This document shows positions 1-5,944 of a stretch of 5,944 nucleotides of DNA, piece after piece. The notes beneath the pieces are model-generated. The model saw only the letters and a list, made by a program, of their open reading frames with translations, did not search any database and was not told the origin of the DNA. Position 1 is the stretch's first letter. Every line of letters starts with the position of its first letter. A program made the translations under genes and the position numbers. The stretch is from Halorhodospira sp. (lineage in GTDB: Bacteria > Pseudomonadota > Gammaproteobacteria > Nitrococcales > Halorhodospiraceae): the NCBI GenBank assembly GCA_007127935.1, contig SKYL01000225.1, forward strand, positions 1-5,944, written 5' to 3'.

Positions 1-43
1 CATTTCCGTGGCGGTGGCCGCTGAATTCCGGGATGATGGCGGG

Positions 44-505
44 ATGGCCTTGAAGATCTGGGTGGATGCCGACGCCTGCCCCGTTGCGGTGCGGGAGATC
101 CTCTTCCGCGCCGCCCAGCGGCGCGGTGTCGCGCTGACCCTGGTCGCCAATCAGCCGATCCGTGTCCCCCCTTCGCCGCATATCCGTTGCCTGCAGGTGG
201 CGGCCGGCTTCGATGTGGCCGACCACGAGATCGTCCGCCGCCTGGAGCCCGGCGACCTGGTGATCACCGCCGATATTCCCCTGGCGGCCGAGGTCATCGA
301 GGGCGGCGCCCACGCCCTCAGCCCCCGCGGCGAGCTCTATACCACGGAGAACATCGGCTCCCGCCTGAATATGCGCGATTTCATGGACACCATGCGCGCC
401 AGCGGCATCGCCACCGGCGGCCCGCCGGCGCTCACCGCCAAGGACCGGCAGGCGTTCGCCAACCACCTCGATCGTCTGTTGACCCGGTTTAGCGGCCAGG
501 GGTGA
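44..505 (+). CDS. yaiI: YaiI/YqxD family protein (UPF0178, DUF188), PIN-like
   Basis: Complete 153-residue cytoplasmic protein of the UPF0178 family, close to the 152 residues of E. coli YaiI as I recall it. The fold is PIN-like, so a nuclease-type activity is often suspected, but no reaction is established for the family. Visible family motifs are VDADACP (residues 7-13), LVANQPIRVPPS (33-44), AGFDVADHEIV (54-64), GDLVITADIPLA (70-81), LNMRDFMDTMRASGI (108-122) and a C-terminal TGGPPALTAKDRQAFA stretch (124-139). Asp8, Asp10, Asp60, Asp71 and Asp76 could form the acidic cluster. I chose the ATG at 44 because it puts the VDADACP motif at the family's usual distance from the N-terminus. The same frame is open to the left edge, with a GTG at 8, but the extra 12 residues do not look like the family. 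The Shine-Dalgarno is weak (GGGAT near 30-34). The 3' end overlaps the convergent Uma2 remnant by 17 bases. Confidence 0.93.
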   Translation: MALKIWVDADACPVAVREILFRAAQRRGVALTLVANQPIRVPPSPHIRCLQVAAGFDVADHEIVRRLEPGDLVITADIPLAAEVIEGGAHALSPRGELYTTENIGSRLNMRDFMDTMRASGIATGGPPALTAKDRQAFANHLDRLLTRFSGQG

Positions 506-629
506 GCCGTTCAACCACCGGCGCCATCAGGTAGGCGGCGCCGTCGATGAGTTCGTAGCGTGTTTCCTGCGGCCAGGTGCGGTACTCGCCGTAGGTGTGG
601 TAGCGGTCGTCCCGTTGCGGCATGGTCAT
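489..629 (-). pseudogene. Truncated Uma2-family (DUF820) nuclease-like gene, N-terminal remnant
   Basis: The ATG at 629 (reverse strand) opens a 46-codon frame ending in TAA at 489-491. Residues 10-36 read as the start of Uma2/DUF820 proteins: YHTYGEYRTWPQ, then RYELIDGAAYLMAP. This resembles the family pattern of a Tyr-Thr-x-x-x-Tyr-x-x-Trp-Pro lead followed by hydrophobic-IDG-x-x-Tyr-x-Met-x-Pro. Whole family members are roughly 190 residues and carry their PD-(D/E)XK-type catalytic residues further on, so this piece has no active site. Similarity ends near residue 37 (about base 519-521). The last nine residues and the stop come from the spacer and from the antisense of the yaiI 3' end. 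A Shine-Dalgarno and start codon are intact, so a short peptide could still be made. Uma2 genes are often multicopy and accessory; their role is not settled. I infer a deletion that joined the 5' part of the gene to the end of yaiI. A genuine small protein is a less likely reading. Confidence 0.72.
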
Positions 630-638
630 GGCGCTCTT

Positions 639-643
639 CTCCT
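639..643 (-). promoter_or_regulatory. Shine-Dalgarno of the Uma2 remnant
   Basis: On the reverse strand AGGAG lies nine bases before the ATG at 627-629, and a second AGGAG sits at 646-650. This is the strongest ribosome binding site in the window and fixes the remnant's start at 629. The longer upstream frame, which begins at 782 on the same strand, has no family similarity. Confidence 0.6.
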
Positions 644-664
644 GACTCCTTGGATGATAGGGGA

Positions 665-673
665 ATTTTACCA
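665..673 (-). promoter_or_regulatory. Possible extended -10 promoter for the Uma2 remnant
   Basis: Reading on the reverse strand, 673-665 is TGGTAAAAT, one base away from the extended -10 consensus TGnTATAAT. It lies in the most AT-rich stretch of the window. No convincing -35 hexamer sits 16-18 bases upstream, which is tolerated by extended -10 promoters. Initiation would fall near 658, giving a leader of about 30 bases before the ATG at 629. The call is by eye only. Confidence 0.3.
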
Positions 674-800
674 ACATTACGGAAAGTATTGCCGGGGCGG
701 GGGGTCGATACCGTAACGGCAGTACGAGTACGCTATGTGCCGCATCGGCGATCCGCCCACCCTTCAAATCGGAAAAACGCATGGCCCGGCAACATTACGG
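672..800. repeat. 11-bp direct repeat flanking the SNF2 gene start
   Basis: CAACATTACGG occurs exactly at 672-682 and again at 790-800, the second copy inside codons 4-7 of the SWIM-SNF2 gene. The start-to-start distance is 118 bases. The core TTACGG also appears inverted (CCGTAA) at 711-716, within the near-palindrome CCGT-A-ACGG at 711-719. The 107 bases between the two long copies show no matching terminal inverted repeats, so an inserted element is not supported. The repeats could be operator sites, an old slippage or recombination footprint, or chance. Confidence 0.45.
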
Positions 801-3800
801 CACTACTTGGTGGGGCGCCCAGTGGCTCAACGCCCTGACCGAGATCGACTATGACAACCGCCTGCCGCGCGGCCGGACCTACGCCAACAAGGGCGCGGTG
901 GAGGCGCTGGCGGTGGACGGCGGCACGGTGCGGGCGAAGGTCAAAGGCCGCCGCCGCGCCCCGTATCGTGTCACGCTCGCGGTGCCGCCGCTGACCGCCG
1001 GCGATGCCCGGCGGCTGGTGGATCGCGTCGCCGCCGATCCGGCGCTGATCGGCCGTCTGCTCAACCGTGAACTCGACCCGGCGGTGCTGGAGTGCGCCGA
1101 GGCGCTGGGCATTCACGTCTTTCCCCGCCACTGGCGGGATCTGCGGATGGAGTGCTCCTGCCCCGACTGGGCCGTGCCGTGCAAGCATCTGGCGGCGGTG
1201 ATCTACACGCTGTCGCGGGAGATCGATGCCGACCCCTTTCGGGTCTTCGCCCTGCGTGGGGTCGATCTGGTGGCGGAGTTGGACGGCCGTGGGGTCGCCA
1301 TCGGCGCCGTGGCCGATGGCGACCCGCTTCCTTTTGATGCGCAATTCTCCGGCGCCGCTGATTCTCCGGTCACCGAAGCGGTGGCGGAGCCGGAAGCCGT
1401 CTTCGACCCGGAGCGGCTCGGCGCCATCGACTTCTCCAACCTGCCCGGCGACCTGTTGGAGCCGCTGACCCGTGTCTTGCCGGAGCGTCCGGTCTTCGCC
1501 CCGGGGCGTGATCTGCGAAAGGAGTGGAGCCGGTGGATGGGCCGGGCCGCCCGTCACGCCGCCAAAGCGCTGGAGGCCGGGGGTGCCGCCCCACCCGCCG
1601 GCGAGACGGTCGCCCCGTTTCAAGCCGACGATCGCCCGCGGCTGATCTTCGATGCCGCCGGTGACGTGACCGTCGACGGGGCCGAGGCGGTTCGTGAGAT
1701 TGCCGATCTGTTGGCCGTGTTGGAGACCGTCGGTCCGGACGACCTGCCCGACCTACAGCCGGAGGTGGTGGGGCTGTATGCGGCGCGTCTCGCCGCCCTC
1801 CACCTGCTGGCGGCGGGCGCGGCGGTGCCGTGGGTCTTCTCGCTGCCCAAGGGGGGTGCCGGCCTCTATTGGGTGCCGGCGGCATTGGACGCCGCCGTGG
1901 CGGGGGTCGTCGATGAGTTGGCCGGCGGCCTGCCGCCGGGGTTGGTCGCCTTTCAGCGGGGGCGCAAGCGCATACCGGCGGCGGCGCGCACCCAAGCGCG
2001 CATGGCGTGCGCCGCCTTCCTCGACCACTGGGTGCGGGAGTGGGGCGCCGGCACCGCGGCGCCGCAGTCCGGGGATCGGGTGGGCGCGCTCTTCTTCGGC
2101 GACGGTTCGGCGCGTTTCGACGGTCCCGGTGAGGCGGGCACCGCCGCCGCGATCGGCCACTGGCTGTCGCGGCTCCATCTCGGTGAGCGCGCCTATGCTC
2201 CGGTCCTGCGTCTGGGGGAGGACGATGGCGGCGGCTTCACCCTGTCCATCGATGTGGAGCCGCGCCGGGGTGCCGGGCCGGCGGTCGCATCGCGGCCGGT
2301 ACCGCTGGCCGAGGTGCTTGGCGATGAACGGTGGGCCGATGCCCGTGCCGGTATCCTACAGACGGCCTCGCTTTTCATCGAGACCTACCCGCCCATTGCC
2401 GGCTACGTAGGCGCCGGCGCGGTGGAGCCCATCACCGTGCCCCCCGAGGCGTTGCCGGACCTGCTCTTCGAGGTCTTGCCGGTGGTGCGCATGCTCGGTG
2501 TGCGCGCGCTGCTGCCCAAGGGGATGGAGCGGCTGTTGCGGCCCCGTCCGTCGATGGAGGTGGCCGCAGCGGCACCGGACGCCGGCGGTGTATTGAGCGC
2601 GGGCGACCTCTTCCGTTTCGACTGGCGGGTGGCGGTGGGCGACCACGTCTTGACGCCCGGCGAGTTCGAGGAATTGGTTGCGGGCGCCACCGGTGTGGTC
2701 CGTTTTCGCGGTGAGTACGTCTACCTCGACCCGGCCGAGATCGAACGGCTGCGCGGCCACCTGGATCGGCCGCCCAAAGTCTCCGGGGCGGAGGCGACCC
2801 GCATCGCCCTGGCCGGAGAGCATCGGGGCGCCCCGGTACGCCTGCTGGAGTCGGCCCGGCGGGTGATCGACGAGTTGACCGCGGCGCCGGAGGTGGCACC
2901 GCCCAACAGCCTGCGCGCCGAGCTGCGCCCCTATCAGCGGCGCGGCTTCCAGTGGCTATACCGCAACGTAAAGGCCGGGTTGGGCGGCCTGATCGCGGAC
3001 GACATGGGCCTCGGCAAGACGCTGCAAGTCATCGCGGTGCTGCTCAAGCTCAAGGAGGAGGGTGAACTGGACGCGGCGAAGGCGCTGGTGGTGGTGCCGA
3101 CCACGCTGCTCACTAACTGGAGCAAAGAGATCGAGCGCTTCGCCCCGGCGCTTTCGGTCGACGTTTACCACGGCCCCGCACGTGTGCTGGAGCGGCGCGA
3201 CCGCCCGGACGTATTGCTCACCACGTACGGCGTCGTCCGTAGTGATGCCCGCGCCGTGAAGGTACTCCCATGGCGGGTGGCGGTGGTCGATGAGGCGCAG
3301 AACATAAAAAATCCGGCGGCGGCCCAGGCGAAGGCGGTCCGATCCATCGAAGCCGGCGCTCGCATCGCCATGAGCGGCACGCCGGTGGAGAATCGGCTCT
3401 CCGAGTACTGGAGCGTGATGGACTTCGTCAACCGTGGTTATCTGGGCAGCGCCAAGCGTTTCCAGGAAGAGTTCGGCGTGCCCATCCAGGTCCATCACGA
3501 CCGCCACGCCGCCGAACGCTTCCGCCGGGTCACCGCGCCGTTCCTGATCCGCCGATTGAAGACCGACCGCGCCATCATCACCGACCTGCCGGAGAAGATC
3601 GAACAAGACCGGTATTGCGAGCTGACCCCGTCACAGACCGCTGTCTACGAATCGGTGGTGCGCGAGGGGCTGCGGGTGATCGAGGGCGAGTCCGCTGCCT
3701 TCCGCCGCCAGGGGCTGGTGCTGCAGATGATCTTGGCGCTCAAACAGATCTGCAACCATCCGGCCCACTATCTCAAACAGGGTGAAACCGGTCCTGCCGA

Positions 3801-4329
3801 GTCGGGTAAGGCGCAGCACCTTCTCGATCTGCTGGACGATATTGTCGATCGCCACGAGAAGGTGTTGGTCTTCACCCAGTTCCGTGAGATGGGCGACCTG
3901 CTGTCCGGGTGGCTGGAGGCGCGCTACGGCCGTGCGCCGTCGTTTCTCCACGGTGGGGTCGGCCGCAAGGCGCGGGACGCGATGGTGGAGCGCTTCCAGA
4001 ACGATCGCACCGAGCGCATCTTTCTGCTTTCCCTGAAGGCCGGCGGCACCGGGCTCAACCTCACCGCCGCCTCCCACGTTATCCACTACGACCTGTGGTG
4101 GAACCCGGCGGTGGAGGCCCAGGCCACCGACCGCGCCTACCGTATCGGTCAGTCGCGCAAAGTCCAGGTCCACCGACTGATCACCCGCGCCACCTTCGAA
4201 GAGAAGATCAATGAGATGATCCGCTCCAAGCGGGAGTTGGCGGAGTTGGTGGTGGGCGCCGGCGAGCGCTGGATCGGGAATCTGAGCGACGCCGATCTAC
4301 GGGAGTTGGTGGCGCTGGAGCCTCCCTAA
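781..4329 (+). CDS. SWIM zinc-finger / SNF2-family ATPase (single-chain fusion)
   Basis: A 1182-residue SNF2/Rad54-like protein, predicted to be an ATP-driven double-stranded DNA translocase that remodels protein-DNA complexes; substrate and pathway are unknown. Residues 5-70 (HYGTTWWGAQWLNAL, then RLPRGRTYANKG) and the SWIM finger CxCx6CxH (Cys125, Cys127, Cys134, His136) match the YwqB-type protein, whose finger should bind zinc and nucleic acid or protein. Residues 205-560 are poorly recognisable. Residues 560-660 resemble the bacterial SNF2-associated domain (PF12419), with FRFDWRVAVGDHVLTPGEFE (611-630). The ATPase core is complete: LRPYQRRGFQWL (715-726), Walker A DMGLGKT (741-747, Lys746), PTTLLTNW (773-780), DEAQ (837-840), MSGTPVEN (864-871), VLVFTQF (1028-1034), AGGTGLNL (1087-1094) and QATDRAYRIGQ (1114-1124, with Arg1118 and Arg1121). 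No signal peptide or membrane segment is evident, so it should be cytoplasmic. The ATG at 781 has a weak GGA seven bases upstream but gives the usual family N-terminus. No clear sigma-70 promoter was seen before it. The stop lies 22 bases before leuS. Confidence 0.95.
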   Translation: MARQHYGTTWWGAQWLNALTEIDYDNRLPRGRTYANKGAVEALAVDGGTVRAKVKGRRRAPYRVTLAVPPLTAGDARRLVDRVAADPALIGRLLNRELDPAVLECAEALGIHVFPRHWRDLRMECSCPDWAVPCKHLAAVIYTLSREIDADPFRVFALRGVDLVAELDGRGVAIGAVADGDPLPFDAQFSGAADSPVTEAVAEPEAVFDPERLGAIDFSNLPGDLLEPLTRVLPERPVFAPGRDLRKEWSRWMGRAARHAAKALEAGGAAPPAGETVAPFQADDRPRLIFDAAGDVTVDGAEAVREIADLLAVLETVGPDDLPDLQPEVVGLYAARLAALHLLAAGAAVPWVFSLPKGGAGLYWVPAALDAAVAGVVDELAGGLPPGLVAFQRGRKRIPAAARTQARMACAAFLDHWVREWGAGTAAPQSGDRVGALFFGDGSARFDGPGEAGTAAAIGHWLSRLHLGERAYAPVLRLGEDDGGGFTLSIDVEPRRGAGPAVASRPVPLAEVLGDERWADARAGILQTASLFIETYPPIAGYVGAGAVEPITVPPEALPDLLFEVLPVVRMLGVRALLPKGMERLLRPRPSMEVAAAAPDAGGVLSAGDLFRFDWRVAVGDHVLTPGEFEELVAGATGVVRFRGEYVYLDPAEIERLRGHLDRPPKVSGAEATRIALAGEHRGAPVRLLESARRVIDELTAAPEVAPPNSLRAELRPYQRRGFQWLYRNVKAGLGGLIADDMGLGKTLQVIAVLLKLKEEGELDAAKALVVVPTTLLTNWSKEIERFAPALSVDVYHGPARVLERRDRPDVLLTTYGVVRSDARAVKVLPWRVAVVDEAQNIKNPAAAQAKAVRSIEAGARIAMSGTPVENRLSEYWSVMDFVNRGYLGSAKRFQEEFGVPIQVHHDRHAAERFRRVTAPFLIRRLKTDRAIITDLPEKIEQDRYCELTPSQTAVYESVVREGLRVIEGESAAFRRQGLVLQMILALKQICNHPAHYLKQGETGPAESGKAQHLLDLLDDIVDRHEKVLVFTQFREMGDLLSGWLEARYGRAPSFLHGGVGRKARDAMVERFQNDRTERIFLLSLKAGGTGLNLTAASHVIHYDLWWNPAVEAQATDRAYRIGQSRKVQVHRLITRATFEEKINEMIRSKRELAELVVGAGERWIGNLSDADLRELVALEPP

Positions 4330-4351
4330 GCGCTCCGGTATCCTTGCGCCC

Positions 4352-5944
4352 ATGGACGAACACTACCAACCCGGCCCGATCGAAACCGCGGCGCAAGCGT
4401 ACTGGGAGCGGCACGACACCTTCGCCGCCGATGAGCAGAGCGACCGCCCCAAGTACTACTGCCTCTCGATGTTCCCCTACCCCAGCGGGCGGCTCCACAT
4501 GGGCCACGTGCGCAACTACACCATCGGCGACGTGGTGAGCCGCTACCAGCGGATGCGGGGCTATGAGGTGTTGCAGCCGATGGGGTGGGACGCCTTCGGC
4601 CTGCCGGCGGAGAACGCCGCCATCCAGCGCGGCGTCGCCCCCGCCAAGTGGACCCGCGAAAACATCGCCGCGATGCGGGAACAGCTCAAGGGGCTCGGCT
4701 TCGGCTACGACTGGTCGCGGGAGCTGGCCACCTGTGATCCGGAGTACTACCGCTGGGAGCAGTGGCTCTTCACCCGGCTCTATCGCAAGGGGTTGATCTA
4801 CCGCGCCACGGCCACGGTGAACTGGGACCCGGTCGATCAGACGGTGCTGGCCAACGAGCAGGTCATCGACGGCCGCGGCTGGCGCTCCGGGGCGCTGGTG
4901 GAGCGCCGCGAGATCCCCCAGTGGTTCCTGCGCATCACCGACTACGCCGACGAGCTGCTGGCCGAGCTGGATGCGTTGGCGGGGTGGCCCGAGCAGGTGC
5001 GCACCATGCAGCGCAATTGGATTGGCCGTTCCGAGGGGGTGGAGTTAACCTTCACCCTGGAGGGGAGCGGGGAGCGGCTCTCCGTCTTCACCACCCGGCC
5101 GGACACCCTCTACGGGGTCACCTACCTCGGTCTGGCGCCAGAGCACCCGTTGGCGGTGGCCTTGGCCGATTGCTCCGCCGAGATCGCCGCTCTGCTGGAG
5201 GAGGCCCGCGGCGGCGGCACCGCCGAGGCCCATCTGGCCACCCGCGAGAAGCGGGGCGCGCCCACCGGGCTCCACGCCATCCACCCCCTGACCGGCGAGC
5301 GGATTCCGGTGTGGGTGGCCAACTTCGTGCTCATGGAGTACGGCTCCGGGGCGGTGATGGCGGTGCCGGCCCACGATCAGCGCGACTGGGAGTTCGCCAA
5401 TGCCTACGGCCTGCCGATCCGGCCGGTGGTGCATCCCGCCGGCGGGACGGCCGATGTCTCGGTGGGCGCCTACCCCGAGTACGGGGTGTTGCGGGACTCG
5501 GCGGAGTTCACCGGCATGACCTCAGAGGCGGCCTTCGACGCCATCGCCCGGCGCCTGGAGGCGGAGGGGTTGGGCCGCCGCCGGGTCCAGTACCGTCTGC
5601 GCGACTGGGGCGTCTCCCGCCAGCGCTACTGGGGCGCGCCGATCCCCATCATTCACTGCCCCCAATGCGGCCCGGTGCCGGTCCCCGAGGACGAGCTGCC
5701 GGTGGTGTTGCCGGAGGATGTGACCCTGGACGGCGCCGGCTCGCCGCTGCATACCATGCCCGAGTTTTACCAGGCCCGTTGCCCCGAGTGCGGCGCCGAC
5801 GCCCGGCGGGAGACCGACACCTTCGACACCTTCATGGAGTCGTCGTGGTACTACGCCCGCTTCACCGCCCCCGACCGCCACGACGCGATGCTCGATGAGC
5901 GGGCCCGCCACTGGCTGCCGGTGGACCAGTACATCGGCGGCATC
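4352..5944 (+). CDS. leuS: Leucyl-tRNA synthetase, N-terminal 531 residues (runs off window)
   Basis: Class Ia synthetase that charges tRNA-Leu with leucine in the cytoplasm, an essential step of translation. The frame is open from ATG 4352 to the right edge, 531 codons of roughly 860 expected. Seen in order: catalytic Rossmann fold with YYCLSMFPYPSGRLHMGH (35-52), HMGH at 49-52 being the HIGH signature; GWDAFGLPAE (78-87); ZN1-like region (about 155-185); CP1 editing domain (about 225-415) with TTRPDT (247-252) and GSGAVMAVPAHDQRD (331-345), Asp342 being the conserved editing aspartate; DWGVSRQRYWGAPIP (418-432); and ETDTFDTFMESSWYYAR (487-503). KMSKS and the tRNA-binding parts lie beyond the window. 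In ZN1 the usual cysteines are replaced (NWDPVD, GRGWRSG), whereas a second insertion keeps two CxxC pairs (Cys436/439 and Cys477/480). The ATG lacks a recognisable Shine-Dalgarno, but no other in-frame start follows the upstream stop. Co-transcription with the upstream SNF2 gene is likely but unproven. Confidence 0.98.
   Translation, partial: MDEHYQPGPIETAAQAYWERHDTFAADEQSDRPKYYCLSMFPYPSGRLHMGHVRNYTIGDVVSRYQRMRGYEVLQPMGWDAFGLPAENAAIQRGVAPAKWTRENIAAMREQLKGLGFGYDWSRELATCDPEYYRWEQWLFTRLYRKGLIYRATATVNWDPVDQTVLANEQVIDGRGWRSGALVERREIPQWFLRITDYADELLAELDALAGWPEQVRTMQRNWIGRSEGVELTFTLEGSGERLSVFTTRPDTLYGVTYLGLAPEHPLAVALADCSAEIAALLEEARGGGTAEAHLATREKRGAPTGLHAIHPLTGERIPVWVANFVLMEYGSGAVMAVPAHDQRDWEFANAYGLPIRPVVHPAGGTADVSVGAYPEYGVLRDSAEFTGMTSEAAFDAIARRLEAEGLGRRRVQYRLRDWGVSRQRYWGAPIPIIHCPQCGPVPVPEDELPVVLPEDVTLDGAGSPLHTMPEFYQARCPECGADARRETDTFDTFMESSWYYARFTAPDRHDAMLDERARHWLPVDQYIGGI

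Noticed and set aside
1..24. Possible tail of an upstream gene (frame 1 ends in TGA at 22-24)
   Set aside because: Only seven codons are visible and a second frame is also open here, so no gene can be assigned.
519..543. Hairpin CGGCGCC / GGCGCCG (7-bp arms, 11-base loop) after yaiI as a terminator
   Set aside because: No T-run follows on either strand, and the arms fall in GC-rich codons of the Uma2 remnant where such matches are expected.
721..732. Tandem AGTACG AGTACG
   Set aside because: Two copies of six bases only; no further copies or context to give it meaning.
630..780. A sigma-70 promoter for the SWIM-SNF2 gene using TTGCCG at 689-694 as -35
   Set aside because: No acceptable -10 hexamer lies 16-18 bases downstream; the sequence there is CCGTAACGG.
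489..782. Longer 97-codon version of the Uma2 remnant starting at 782
   Set aside because: The added 51 residues have no family similarity, and the AGGAG-ATG pair at 627-643 clearly marks the start at 629.
683..789. Small mobile element bounded by the 11-bp repeats as target duplications
   Set aside because: The ends show no inverted repeats, and the segment contains the natural start of the SNF2 gene.
733..1623. 296-codon open frame on the reverse strand under the SWIM-SNF2 gene
   Set aside because: Arg/Gly/Pro-rich shadow of a GC-rich gene with no recognisable motif; the opposite frame has unmistakable SWIM and family motifs.
4762..5898. 378-codon + strand open frame inside leuS
   Set aside because: It is one frame off the true leuS frame and its translation is Arg/Gly/Ala-rich without motifs, whereas leuS is continuous through the same bases.

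Overview
The window is compact, GC-rich bacterial DNA. It holds two complete genes, the first part of a third, and one broken gene remnant. The YaiI and LeuRS sequences agree closely with the proteobacterial (E. coli-like) versions as I remember them, so a high-GC Gammaproteobacterium, or less likely a Betaproteobacterium, is the best guess. This rests on recall of family sequences, not on a search.

Layout from left to right: (1) yaiI, a small UPF0178/DUF188 PIN-like protein on the + strand, complete at 44-505. (2) On the - strand, the N-terminal 46 codons of a Uma2-family (DUF820) PD-(D/E)XK nuclease-like gene (489-629). It still has its ribosome binding site and start codon, but the similarity stops a few bases from the yaiI stop codon. 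(3) A short, relatively AT-rich divergent spacer (630-780) with an extended -10-like box reading left and an 11-bp direct repeat. (4) A 1182-residue protein (781-4329) that joins an N-terminal SWIM zinc-finger module to a bacterial SNF2-associated domain and a complete SNF2/Rad54-type ATPase. (5) After 22 bases, leuS for leucyl-tRNA synthetase, which starts at 4352 and runs off the right edge after 531 codons.

The genes do not form one obvious pathway. yaiI and leuS are ordinary chromosomal genes. Between them lie a truncated Uma2 gene and a large SWIM-SNF2 protein, both typical of the variable part of bacterial genomes. This suggests that the yaiI-leuS interval has gained and lost DNA. The SNF2 gene and leuS share a strand with a very short gap and no visible terminator, so they may be co-transcribed. 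The most notable item is the single-chain SWIM + SNF2 architecture, since the two parts are commonly separate neighbouring genes (YwqB and YwqA in Bacillus). I found no RNA genes, CRISPR arrays, insertion sequences or phage genes.
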